Below are positions 26,757-34,773 of a stretch of DNA of 64,000 nt, piece after piece. How positions within the stretch are numbered: position 1 is the stretch's first letter; every line of letters starts with the position of its first letter. The notes beneath the pieces are model-generated. The model worked only from the letters and a program-made list of their open reading frames with translations, was not told where the DNA came from and searched no databases. The DNA is from Teichococcus rhizosphaerae (GTDB taxonomy: Bacteria; Pseudomonadota; Alphaproteobacteria; Acetobacterales; Acetobacteraceae). Position numbers and translations under genes: made by a program. The stretch lies in NCBI RefSeq assembly GCF_002631185.1, contig NZ_PDNU01000003.1, positions 1 to 64,000 of the forward strand, written 5' to 3'.

Positions 26757-27587
26757 ATGGAACACATGTCCGACCCGCTCTGGCTCGCGGGTCTCGCCGC
26801 CGCGATGGCGATCACCGGCCTGCTCTCCGGCACGCTCGCGGGCCTGCTCGGCGTCGGCGGCGGCATCGTCATCGTGCCGGTGCTGTTCAACGTCTTTCCG
26901 CTGCTGGGCATCCCCGAGGCGGTGCAGATGAAGCTTGCCGTCGGCACCAGCCTCGCCACCATCATCCCGACCTCGATCGTCTCGGCCCGCAAGCACCACG
27001 CCAGGGGCGCCATCGACGCCGGGCTGCTCAAGGCGATCTGGCCCTCGATGATCCTCGGCGTGGTGCTGGGCACCGTGCTGGCCATCTGGCTGCGGGGCGA
27101 GGCGCTCTCGGCGGTGTTCGCCACCATCGCGCTGCTGGTGGCGCTCAACATGGGCTTCACGGGGGTGGACTTCAAACTGCGCGACACCACGCCGCGCGGC
27201 CCGGGGCTGTGGGGCATCGGCGGCTTCATCGGCACCGTCTCGGCGATGATGGGCATCGGCGGCGGCACGGTGGGCGTGCCCATCCTGTCCATGTTCGGCA
27301 CGCCGATCCGCTCGGCCGTCGCCACCTCCTCGGTGTTCGGGCTGATCATCTCGATCCCCGCCACGCTGGGCTTCCTCTACGGCGGCTGGGGGGTGCCGGA
27401 CCTGCCGCCCTATTCGGTGGGCTACGTCAACCTGGTGGGCTTCGCGCTCATCGTGCCCAGCTCGATCATCGCCACGCCCTGGGGCGTGCACCTGGCGCAC
27501 ACCATCCCGCCGCTGGCGCTCAAGCGCGCCTTCGCCGTGTTCCTGGCGGTGACGGCGGTGCGGATGTTCTACGGGCTGTTCTTCTGA
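26757..27587 (+). CDS. sulfite exporter TauE/SafE family permease
   Basis: A 276-residue membrane carrier with paired glycine-rich repeats: GTLAGLLGVGGGIVIVPVLF near residue 25 and GTVSAMMGIGGGTVGVPIL near 162. These are typical of TauE/SafE anion exporters. It is clearly diverged from the neighbour at 25894-26670, which lacks the GVGGG motif, so they are not a recent duplication. ATG 26757 or ATG 26766 could start it. Substrate not predictable. Confidence 0.88.
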   Translation: MEHMSDPLWLAGLAAAMAITGLLSGTLAGLLGVGGGIVIVPVLFNVFPLLGIPEAVQMKLAVGTSLATIIPTSIVSARKHHARGAIDAGLLKAIWPSMILGVVLGTVLAIWLRGEALSAVFATIALLVALNMGFTGVDFKLRDTTPRGPGLWGIGGFIGTVSAMMGIGGGTVGVPILSMFGTPIRSAVATSSVFGLIISIPATLGFLYGGWGVPDLPPYSVGYVNLVGFALIVPSSIIATPWGVHLAHTIPPLALKRAFAVFLAVTAVRMFYGLFF

Positions 27588-27594
27588 CGAGGGC

Positions 27595-27619
27595 GGCGGC
27601 GGGAAACGCTCCCGCCGCC
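27595..27619. terminator. bidirectional stem-loop terminator
   Basis: A perfect 10-bp stem GGCGGCGGGA (27595-27604) / TCCCGCCGCC (27610-27619) with a five-base loop lies exactly between two convergent genes (ending 27587 and 27633). T residues after it are few. Confidence 0.55.
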
Positions 27620-27632
27620 TTCCCCGCCCCGG

Positions 27633-29243
27633 TCAGCCGGGAGAAGGGGGGAGGGGCTTCTGTTTCTCGCCCCAGCCTTCCCAGAAGCGGCGGAAGCCCT
27701 CGCGCAGCTCGTCGCCCTCGGGCATGTGGCCGCGCGCGGCGTGGAAGCGGCAGAGATACTCGGTGAAGCCGTAGCCCAGCCCATAGGTGGTGCTGCCGGC
27801 CACCGCGGCCGTGACGGCGCCGCCGGCCAGCGTGCCGATGCCGGGGATGAACTTCAGCACCTGCCCCGCGATCATCCGCCCGCCCGCCGAGGTGGCCAGC
27901 GCGCCGGCCAGGCTCGCGGCCAGGGCCAGCGTGCTGTCGCGGTCCAGCGAGACGCCCATGGCGGCGGCGATGGCGGCGACCATGCCGGCATTCACCGCGA
28001 ACACCCCCGCCGCATCCGCCACCGGGATCGGCACGGCGGCGGCGCCGGCGGCGGAGGCGGCGGCGCCGGCCGCGATCTTCAGCGCGCGCCGGCGCTTGCG
28101 CTCCACATCCACCCGCTGCGCCGCGATGAAGGCCGCCTGCCGCGCCTCCGGCAGCACCGCCTCGGTGACGCGGATCAGGTCGTCGAGGCCGAAGGGCGGG
28201 CGGTCGTCCCAGGGCTCGGCCAGCACGCGGACGATCTGCCGCGCCTCGGGGATCTCCTGCTTCACCGTCTCCTGGAAGGCGCGCGGGCCGATCGCCTTGG
28301 TCAGGATCACCACCGCCGGGATGCCGTGCCGGGCGCAGAGCCGCGCCACGGCGCGCTCGCCTTCCTCCACCCGCGTGCCGGGCTCGCTGATGCAGAGCCA
28401 GAGGATGTGGATGCGGTCGTCGAACCGGCCGGTGGCGTTGGCGCGCTCGATCTCGCCCTCCAGCGCCGCGAGGGTGGCCTGGAAGCCCTCCATCTCCAGC
28501 CCCTTGGTGTCGCACAGGCGCACGGGGAGGTGGGGCGGCTCGTACCATTCGATGTCCTGCGTGACGGGCCGGCCCATGCCGGTGCGCGCCACCGCCTCGC
28601 CGAACACGGCGTTCACCAGCGTGCTCTTGCCGGCGCCGGTCTTGCCCGCCACCAGGATGTTCACGCGCCCCATGCGCCGCTTCTCCTCCTCCGCATGCTT
28701 CTGGAACTCCTGGAAGAACGGGTTGTTCCCGATCAGCCCGGTGATGCTCTGGAACACGTCGCTGGCCAGTGTGCCCTCCTTTCCGGCGGCAGGCCGGGCC
28801 TCCAAGATGGGGGCTTCGGGCGCCATGCGCACCCTGGCCGCGCGCGCCAGGCGCGGCTGGCGCAGCTGCGCCACCGCCAGGGCCAGCGCGGCCAGCGGCT
28901 CCTCCGGCGCCGGCCCGAGCGCCTCGGTCACCAGCGCCTCGGTCACCAGCGCCTCGATCACCAGTGCTTCCAGCGCCGGCACGCTGGCGCGCTCCGGCAC
29001 GGGCTTCCCGGCGCGGCGGAGCGCGGTGGCGGCGAGGTCGGCCTGCGGCTCGCCGAAGCGGCCCTCCGCCGCGAGCGTCCTGGCCAGCTCCGCCACGGCG
29101 GCGGCCATCTGGTCGGGGGTGGCGGCGCCGGGGGCATCGGGGCGCAGCCGGCGCAGCGCCGCCTCCACCGGGCGCAGCGCGGCGCGGGGGCTGGACAGGA
29201 ACAGGCCGGTGAGGTCGAGAAGAAGGGTGGAGAAGGGGTCCAT
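27633..29243 (-). CDS. P-loop GTPase with C-terminal DUF697-type hydrophobic domain
   Basis: A 536-residue protein. A helical N-terminal region (1-155) contains a repeated ALVTE run at about 92-109. The GTPase domain follows with G1 GKTGAGKST at 200-207 and G3 DTKGLE at 245-250. The G4 position reads TKAI (315-318) where NKxD/TKxD is expected, so the base-specifying Asp is missing. The C-terminal part (~365-520) is a glycine/alanine-rich hydrophobic domain (VPIPVADAAGVFAVNAGMVAAIA; GQVLKFIPGIGTLAGG) like DUF697 proteins of the YcjF/Era-like group, which act at membranes. It is divergent from a membrane-protein gene. Cellular role unknown. Confidence 0.78.
   Translation of the reverse strand: MDPFSTLLLDLTGLFLSSPRAALRPVEAALRRLRPDAPGAATPDQMAAAVAELARTLAAEGRFGEPQADLAATALRRAGKPVPERASVPALEALVIEALVTEALVTEALGPAPEEPLAALALAVAQLRQPRLARAARVRMAPEAPILEARPAAGKEGTLASDVFQSITGLIGNNPFFQEFQKHAEEEKRRMGRVNILVAGKTGAGKSTLVNAVFGEAVARTGMGRPVTQDIEWYEPPHLPVRLCDTKGLEMEGFQATLAALEGEIERANATGRFDDRIHILWLCISEPGTRVEEGERAVARLCARHGIPAVVILTKAIGPRAFQETVKQEIPEARQIVRVLAEPWDDRPPFGLDDLIRVTEAVLPEARQAAFIAAQRVDVERKRRRALKIAAGAAASAAGAAAVPIPVADAAGVFAVNAGMVAAIAAAMGVSLDRDSTLALAASLAGALATSAGGRMIAGQVLKFIPGIGTLAGGAVTAAVAGSTTYGLGYGFTEYLCRFHAARGHMPEGDELREGFRRFWEGWGEKQKPLPPSPG
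28921..28965 (-). repeat. 15-bp in-frame tandem repeat in the GTPase gene
   Basis: Three copies of GCCTCGGTCACCAGC (the third with two changes) at 28921, 28936 and 28951, reading LVTEA/LVIEA on the coding strand. They keep frame and lengthen the N-terminal helix by one turn and a half each. Confidence 0.85.
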
Positions 29244-29302
29244 GCGTCTTGCCTTGGAGCGCGACGCTATCAGACTCCGCGCAAAGGTCGAGGATGCCAG
29301 CC

Positions 29303-30061
29303 ATGATGGACAACGCGGCGGGCTTCGCCGGGCGGCAGCTGGGGGAATGGGTGGCGGCGCGCTGGGGCACTCCGCTGCGCGAGGCCTTCGAGGACGGCAA
29401 GGGGCTGAGCGGCCCGCTGGCCCGCGCCCTGCTGGACGCCGCCGTGGTGGAGCAGGTGGTGGGCGTCATCTGGCCGTCCTTCGCGCTGCTGGCGGCGCTG
29501 CTGGGGCTGCACGCCATGGCCGTCTGGCTGATGGCGCCCGCGGAGCTGGAGCGGATCGCGACGGGCGTCGTCGTGCTCGGGGCCCTGGGCTGGACGGCCT
29601 ATGGCGTGGGCCTGGCCGCGCATCTCTCGGCGCCGCATCTGCGCTTCTGGTGGGTGACGCGGCTGCCGCCCCGCCAGCAGACGCGGCTGGTGCTGTTCCA
29701 CCTGATCCGCGACGGGCACCACCGCCTGCGCGGCGCCCTGCCGGGCGGCGGCTTCACCGCCACGCTGCTGCGCGAGGCGCTGGCCACGCTGGAGCGGCGC
29801 CTCGGCCTCAGCCCCGACCACGCCGCCTTCGCGCTCGCCGACCACCTGGCACCGATGCTGCTGCGCCACCTGCTGGAGCGCGTGGCGCTGCTGGTGCTGC
29901 CGGTGGCGGCGGCGCTGCTCTACTACCGCTTCGCCATCTATCCCGGCCTGCTGGCGTATACGGGCGCCAGCCCCTGGACGGTGGCGCTCTACCCGCTGGC
30001 GGCGCTGACGGACGCCGTGCTGTCCACCAACTGGCGCGCCAGCCTGCTGCGGCCCGGCTGA
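29303..30061 (+). CDS. multi-spanning membrane protein of unknown function
   Basis: About 252 residues. A soluble N-terminal helix (AAGFAGRQLGEWVAARWG) is followed by two strong membrane helices near 50-105 (VIWPSFALLAALLGLHAMAVWL and ATGVVVLGALGWTAYGVGLAAHL). A charged middle part (RQQTRLVLFHLIRDGHHRLRG...ERRLGLSPDHAA) and two further helices near 200 (VALLVLPVAAALLYYRFAIYPGLLAY) complete it. I do not recognise the family. ATG 29303 has GAGG nine bases upstream; ATG 29294 and an earlier start are alternatives. It is divergent, 59 bases away, from the membrane-associated GTPase, so a shared membrane role is plausible. Confidence 0.7.
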   Translation: MMDNAAGFAGRQLGEWVAARWGTPLREAFEDGKGLSGPLARALLDAAVVEQVVGVIWPSFALLAALLGLHAMAVWLMAPAELERIATGVVVLGALGWTAYGVGLAAHLSAPHLRFWWVTRLPPRQQTRLVLFHLIRDGHHRLRGALPGGGFTATLLREALATLERRLGLSPDHAAFALADHLAPMLLRHLLERVALLVLPVAAALLYYRFAIYPGLLAYTGASPWTVALYPLAALTDAVLSTNWRASLLRPG

Positions 30062-30278
30062 ACGGCGGGCGCCGCGCCGCGCGGGCAGGGGCCGCCCGCG
30101 GCTGGCGCTGCCTCCGCCTTGGACAGTGTGAACAAAGGACCGGCGCCGGCCGGGCCGCGGCCGCGCGAAAAGCCTCTCCTTCCGCGCGCGGCCACTGGAC
30201 GCGGGCGGGGCGGGGAGCGCAGGTTCCGCTCATCGCAGCGGAGTTGGGGCAGCGGATGAGGATCGGCGACAGGTGGTG

Positions 30279-31214
30279 ATGTTACTGGTGAAGTCCGGCG
30301 GCGAGCAGGCCGTGCCGGACTGGCAGGAATGCTTCCGCGCGGTGGACCCGCGCATCACCGTGCGCTGGTGGGAGGACCCCGCCGTGCCGCCCGAGGCGGT
30401 GGACTACGCGCTGGTGTGGGAGCCGCGGCATGGTTGGCTGGCCAGCCTGCCGAATCTGAAGGCGGTGCTCTCCTCCGGCGCCGGCGTCGACCACATCACC
30501 TGCGACCCGGCCTGGCCGCGCCACCTGCCGCTGGTGCGCATGGGGGGCGAGGCGACGGCGCAGCGCATGGGCGAGTATGTCCTCTGGTCCTGCCTCTCGC
30601 TGCTGCGGGACGCGCGGCACTTCGCGCTGGGGCAGGCGGCGGGGGAATGGCGCCACCGCGAGACGCGCCATCTCGCCAGCGACCGCACGGTCGGCATCAT
30701 GGGGCTCGGCAATCTCGGCGCCCAGGCGGCGCGGATGCTGCAGGCGGCGGGCTTCCCGGTGCGCGGCTGGTCGCGCTCGCGCAAAGAGATCCCCGGCGTG
30801 CGGAGCTTCGCCGGCTCCGGCGAGCTGGCGGAGTTCCTGGCCGGCACGGACATCCTGGTCTGCCTGCTCCCTTCCACGCCGGAAACCGAGGGGCTGATCG
30901 ATGCGACGCTGCTGGCGCGGCTGCCACGCGGGGCGGAGCTGGTGAATGCCGGGCGCGGACCGCATGTCCGGGTGCCGGACCTGCTGGCCGCGCTCGATTC
31001 CGGGCATCTGGAGGGCGCCGTGCTCGACGTGTTCGAGGAGGAGCCGCTGCCCGCCGGCCATCCGCTCTGGTCGCACCCCAGGGTCACGGTGACGCCGCAT
31101 GTCGCCTCCACGGCCAGCCGGCCGCAGCGGGCGCGCTACTTCGCGGGGGTCATCGCCGCGCATGAGGCGGGACGGCCGCTGCCCAATCTCTATGACCCCG
31201 ACCGAGGCTACTGA
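30279..31214 (+). CDS. D-2-hydroxyacid dehydrogenase (GhrA-like glyoxylate/hydroxypyruvate reductase)
   Basis: A 311-residue NAD(P)-dependent reductase of the GhrA group. It has the LKAVLSSGAGVDHI substrate strand near residue 63 and the Rossmann motif GIMGLGNLGAQAARMLQAAG near 138. The catalytic Arg is in NAGRGPHVRVPDLLAAL near 226, the Glu in VLDVFEEEPLP, and the His in TPHVAS near 275. ATG 30279 is preferred over the two GTG codons just before it. Its TGA overlaps the ATG of the aldolase gene (TGATG), so they are one unit. It could reduce a 2-oxo acid made by the aldolase. Confidence 0.88.
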   Translation: MLLVKSGGEQAVPDWQECFRAVDPRITVRWWEDPAVPPEAVDYALVWEPRHGWLASLPNLKAVLSSGAGVDHITCDPAWPRHLPLVRMGGEATAQRMGEYVLWSCLSLLRDARHFALGQAAGEWRHRETRHLASDRTVGIMGLGNLGAQAARMLQAAGFPVRGWSRSRKEIPGVRSFAGSGELAEFLAGTDILVCLLPSTPETEGLIDATLLARLPRGAELVNAGRGPHVRVPDLLAALDSGHLEGAVLDVFEEEPLPAGHPLWSHPRVTVTPHVASTASRPQRARYFAGVIAAHEAGRPLPNLYDPDRGY

Positions 31215-31984
31215 TGCCGCTGCCACCGCCCCCCACTCGCCCCGACCCGGACCGCCCGCTCACCGAGCGCGAGCTGCGCGAGGACCTCGCCTGCGCCTAC
31301 CGGCTGCTGGCGCATTTCGGCATGACGGATCTCGTCTATACCCATCTCTCGGTACGCATCCCCGGCGAGGGGCACCGCTTCCTGGTCAATCCCTACGGCC
31401 TGCTGTTCGAGGAGATCACCGCCTCCTCGCTGGTGGCGGTGGATGCCGAGGGCGAGCCGCTGCAGGACACGCGCTGGCCGGTGAACCCGGCGGGCTTCGT
31501 CATCCACTCGGCGGTGCACCGGGCGGTGGAGCGGGCGCAATGCGTGATGCACACCCACACCCTGGCCGGCATGACGGTGGCGGCCCAGGCCGGCGGGCTG
31601 CTGCCGCTGAACCAGATGAACATGGAGCTGCACGACCGGGTGGCGATCCACGAATACGAAGGCATCGCCGCCGACGACAACCTTTCCGAGCGCGAGCGGA
31701 TCGTGCGAGACCTGGGCGACAGGCCTTGCCTCATCCTGCGCAACCACGGGCTGCTGACCATCGGCCGCACCGTGGGCGAGGCGTTCTACTGGATGTACTA
31801 CCTGGAGCAGTCCTGCCGCATCCAGGTGGCGGCGCAGTCCACCGGCGTGCCGCTCTCCATGCCGCCCATCGAGATGGTGGAGCGGGTGCGCGCCCAGGCC
31901 AAGGACAGCCCGGTGAAGGGCTGGCTGCCCTGGCAGGCGCTGAAGCGGAAGATGGACCGCGAGCAGCCGGACTACCGCGACTGA
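31214..31984 (+). CDS. class II aldolase/adducin-domain protein (copy 1)
   Basis: A 256-residue Zn-dependent aldolase-fold protein. Metal ligands are visible in VMHTHTLAG near residue 116 and in ILRNHGLL near 178. The early FGMTDLVYTHLSVRIPG and FLVNPYGLLFEEITASSLVAVD blocks are those of the FucA/adducin family. Members cleave or decarboxylate hydroxy-ketoacid phosphates or free hydroxyacids. It is coupled to the 2-hydroxyacid dehydrogenase gene. A second, clearly related gene lies at 33997-34773. The two share the order of motifs throughout but differ in many positions. Confidence 0.87.
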   Translation: MPLPPPPTRPDPDRPLTERELREDLACAYRLLAHFGMTDLVYTHLSVRIPGEGHRFLVNPYGLLFEEITASSLVAVDAEGEPLQDTRWPVNPAGFVIHSAVHRAVERAQCVMHTHTLAGMTVAAQAGGLLPLNQMNMELHDRVAIHEYEGIAADDNLSERERIVRDLGDRPCLILRNHGLLTIGRTVGEAFYWMYYLEQSCRIQVAAQSTGVPLSMPPIEMVERVRAQAKDSPVKGWLPWQALKRKMDREQPDYRD

Positions 31985-32000
31985 GCCAGGCTGTCTGCCG

Positions 32001-32030
32001 GGGGGGCGGCGGCGCGCGCCCCCCTTTCTC
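32001..32030. terminator. stem-loop between convergent genes
   Basis: GGGGGGC (32001-32007) and GCCCCCC (32018-32024) form a 7-bp stem with a ten-base loop, followed by TTTCTC. It lies between the aldolase gene ending at 31984 and the convergent receptor gene ending at 32046. Confidence 0.5.
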
Positions 32031-32045
32031 CCCGGGCGGCGCGCG

Positions 32046-33665
32046 CTACTTGCGCTCGACGTTCCAGAACACCGGCACTGTCGCCGGCAGCAGGCCCGAG
32101 AGGTTGCTGCGCCAGGCCGACTTGGTGCGGAACTGCCCGGCATTGATGTAGGGCAGCACCTCATAGGCGCGGGCGTGCACGGCATCGAGCAGGGGCGCGC
32201 GCCTGGCGGCGTCCGGCTCCTCCCACCAGGCGCGGCGCAGCTCCTCCAGCTTCTGATCGCAGGGCCAGCCGGTCAGCCCGCCCTCGCAGGGGCTTGCGAG
32301 ATAGAGGTTGGAGAGCGGGTTGCCCGCGTCCAGCGCGTTGGCGATGGTGACGAACAGGTTCCAGCCGCCCTGGGCCGGCGCCTCCCGCCGGTTGCGGCGC
32401 ACGGTCACGGTGGCCCAGTCCAGGGTCTGCACGTCCATGTTCATGCCGGCGCGCTTGAACTGCTCGGCCAGCACCAGGGTGGAGCCGTTGTTGAGCGGGT
32501 TGTCGGCGCCGTTGAGGAAGACGACGGGGCCGTTGTCATAGCCCGCCTCGCGCAGCAGGGCGCGCGCCTGGCCGAGATCGGGGTCGCGCAGGCCCACGGC
32601 GCCGGCGCTGCTTTCCACCGGCGTGCCGCACATGAAGTAGGACGGGCAATAGGGCACCTGGTCCTCCGCCGGGATGCCGAGGCCCTGCAGCACCTCCTTC
32701 TGGTCGATGGCGTGGAGCAGCGCCCGCCGCGCCCGCGGGTCGTTGAAGGGGGGCTGGGTGTGGTTGATGCGCAGCCACACCATGCTGCCCACCGGGTTGA
32801 TCAGCCCGACCGTGACGCCGCGCGCCCTTTGCAGCAGCGGCAGCAGGTCCGGCGCCGGATGCTCCACGAAGTCGATCTCGCCATTGCTCAGCGCGCTGGC
32901 CGCCACCGAGGCGTCCGGCATGGCGATCCATTCCAGCCGCTCCACCTTCGCCACCTTGCCGCCCGCCAGGCCGTCCGCCGGCTCGGCGCGCGGCTGGTAG
33001 GCGGGGTTGCGGCGGTAGATGGCGCGGTCGCCGATGCGCCAGTTCTCGCGGTCCAGGATGAAGGGGCCGGAGCCGGTGGCGTCGGTGATGGCGGTGGTGG
33101 CGGGCGTGCTGGCGACGCGCTCGGGCATGATGAACAGGGCGGAGGCGGTGGAGCGCGCCAGCGCCTCCGTCACCAGCCCGAAGGGGCGGGACAGCTTCAG
33201 CTCGAAGCTGCGCTCGTCGATCACCTCGAGCGAGGCGGTGGCGGCGGCGAGCGCCCGGCCCACCACGTCGCGCTGCGCCCAGCGGCGGATGGAGGCCACC
33301 GCATCCGCCGCGCGCACCGGCGTGCCGTCGTGGAAGGCAAGTCCGGGGCGCAGGGTGAAGCGGTGCGTCATGGCATCGGCCGAGACGGCGTGGCTTTCCA
33401 CCATCTGCGGCCGCGCCGCGCCCTTGCCGTCCACGGCGAAGAGCTGGTCGTAGACCATGAAGCCGTGGTTGCGCACGAAGGCGGCGGTGGACAGCACGGG
33501 GTCGATGCTGGTCAGCTCGTTGCTGAGCACGATGCGCAGCGTGGCCTCGCGCGAAGGCGGCTGGGCCTGCGCGGCGCCAGGGGCCGGCAGGGCCGCCAGG
33601 GCGGCGGCGGCGAGCAGGCCGGCGCGCAGGGAGGCGGCTGCGGGGCGGGTGAAGCGTGACAGCAC
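32046..33665 (-). CDS. ABC transporter substrate-binding protein, family 5, reverse-oriented
   Basis: A periplasmic receptor of about 539 residues, DppA/OppA type. AAAAGGAG stands nine bases before GTG 33665, giving the signal peptide [34 protein letters not shown]. The longer frame to 33791 is not needed. Family features are TLRIVLSNELTSIDPVLSTAAFVRNHGFMVYDQLF after cleavage and MTHRFTLRPGLAFHDGTPVRAADAVASI near 115. NDPRARRALLHAIDQKEVLQGL near 340 also fits. It lies inside the catabolic block but on the opposite strand, without permeases of its own, so it may serve the importer at 36.4-43.5 kb as an alternative receptor. Confidence 0.9.
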   Translation of the reverse strand: MLSRFTRPAAASLRAGLLAAAALAALPAPGAAQAQPPSREATLRIVLSNELTSIDPVLSTAAFVRNHGFMVYDQLFAVDGKGAARPQMVESHAVSADAMTHRFTLRPGLAFHDGTPVRAADAVASIRRWAQRDVVGRALAAATASLEVIDERSFELKLSRPFGLVTEALARSTASALFIMPERVASTPATTAITDATGSGPFILDRENWRIGDRAIYRRNPAYQPRAEPADGLAGGKVAKVERLEWIAMPDASVAASALSNGEIDFVEHPAPDLLPLLQRARGVTVGLINPVGSMVWLRINHTQPPFNDPRARRALLHAIDQKEVLQGLGIPAEDQVPYCPSYFMCGTPVESSAGAVGLRDPDLGQARALLREAGYDNGPVVFLNGADNPLNNGSTLVLAEQFKRAGMNMDVQTLDWATVTVRRNRREAPAQGGWNLFVTIANALDAGNPLSNLYLASPCEGGLTGWPCDQKLEELRRAWWEEPDAARRAPLLDAVHARAYEVLPYINAGQFRTKSAWRSNLSGLLPATVPVFWNVERK

Positions 33666-33996
33666 GGCTTCGGCTCCTTTTCGCGGCGGATGGCGGAATG
33701 CCACGCGGCCGGCGCAGGATTGCACGAAACGCGCCAGAAGCGGGACAATGGCAAAAGCGCCGCCATGGCCGGCGCCTTGCGCGGGCGGCAAACCTCGTCT
33801 ATCCGGTCAGGTATCGCAGGGCGCGCGGCGAGATCTTGTTGCGCTGCATGGCAATGCCCGCGAAGCGGGCGCGTGGCCCATGGATTTGCTTGCGGTGCGG
33901 GCAGGGCCGTTCTTGCTGCACCGCAAACATCCTTACACCCCGTTGACGTTGCTGCCGCTGGCGGCTGACATTCTCCCGACCTGAGGGGAGTTGGTC
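33666..33996. other. 331-bp divergent intergenic region
   Basis: Non-coding space between the reverse receptor gene and the second aldolase gene. It holds the receptor's AAAAGGAG ribosome site, a GCCCGC/GCGGGC hairpin (33856-33870), a longer inverted repeat (33890-33926), a TTGACG at 33943-33948 that might be a -35 element, and GGGGAG before ATG 33997. Divergent promoters for both transcription units must lie here. I see no convincing -10 element and no gene. Confidence 0.5.
33890..33926. promoter_or_regulatory. 9-bp inverted repeat in the divergent control region
   Basis: TTGCGGTGC (33890-33898) and GCACCGCAA (33918-33926) are perfect arms with a 19-base spacer. The two arms are 28 bases apart start to start, close to two and a half helical turns. 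It could be a dimeric operator or an RNA hairpin. No known family is recognised. Confidence 0.4.
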
Positions 33997-34773
33997 ATGA
34001 ACATCGCCACGCCACCCGCGCGCCTTGCCTGTTCCGAGGCAGAGTGGCGCATCCGCTGCGATCTTGCCGCGCTGTACCGGCTGGTCGCGCATTTCCGGAT
34101 GACCGACTTCATCTACACCCACATCAGCGCGCGCGTGCCGGGGCCGGAGCACCACTTCCTCATCAACAAGTACGGCGTGCTGTTCGACCAGATGCGCGCC
34201 AGCGACCTGGTGAAGATCGACCTGGACGGCAACGTCGTCGAGGGCGACGCCGAGAGCAAGCCGGTGAACGCGGCGGGCTTCACCATCCACTCCGCGCTGC
34301 ACATGGCGCGGGAGGACGCCTTCTGCGTGGTGCACACCCACACCGCCGCCGGCATCGCCGTCTCCGCCCAGAAGCACGGCCTGCTGCCGATCAGCCAGCA
34401 CGCGCTGAAGTTCTACGGCCACCTCGCCTATCACGGCTATGAGGGCGTCGCGCTGGACCTCGACGAGCGCGACCGGCTGGTGGCCGATCTCGGCCAGCAC
34501 AAGGCGATGATCCTGCGCAACCATGGCCTGCTGGTGGCCGGGCGCAGCATCCCCGAGGCGTTCAACCTGATCTACTACCTGGAGCGCGCCTGCCAGGCGC
34601 AGGTGGCGGCCCTGTCCGGCGGCGCCGAGCTGGTGCTGCCCCCCGAGGAGGTGCGCCTCAAGACCGCCGCGCAGTTCAACGGCAACCCGGAGCGTTCCCT
34701 CGCGCACAGCGAATGGGCCTGGGGCTCGGCGCTGCAGCTCATCGAAGGCAGCAAGCTGGACTGGCGGTCATGA
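33997..34773 (+). CDS. class II aldolase/adducin-domain protein (copy 2)
   Basis: A 258-residue paralogue of the gene at 31214, with the same blocks: FRMTDFIYTHISARVPG near 40, FLINKYGVLFDQM, the Zn-binding VVHTHTAAG near 118, ISQHALKFYGHLAYHGYEG and ILRNHGLL near 182. ATG 33997 with GGGGAG seven bases upstream is chosen over a TTG at 33991. Its stop overlaps the ATG of the amidohydrolase gene (ATGA), tying it to the import-and-hydrolysis operon. Probable role: cleaving or isomerising a product of the hydrolases. Substrate unknown. Confidence 0.88.
   Translation: MNIATPPARLACSEAEWRIRCDLAALYRLVAHFRMTDFIYTHISARVPGPEHHFLINKYGVLFDQMRASDLVKIDLDGNVVEGDAESKPVNAAGFTIHSALHMAREDAFCVVHTHTAAGIAVSAQKHGLLPISQHALKFYGHLAYHGYEGVALDLDERDRLVADLGQHKAMILRNHGLLVAGRSIPEAFNLIYYLERACQAQVAALSGGAELVLPPEEVRLKTAAQFNGNPERSLAHSEWAWGSALQLIEGSKLDWRS

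Noticed and set aside
30062-30278. Possible small gene between the membrane protein and the hydroxyacid dehydrogenase
   Set aside because: Only a short C/G-rich stretch with a GCGGGC/GCCCGC hairpin near 30081-30099; no frame has a ribosome site and plausible protein.
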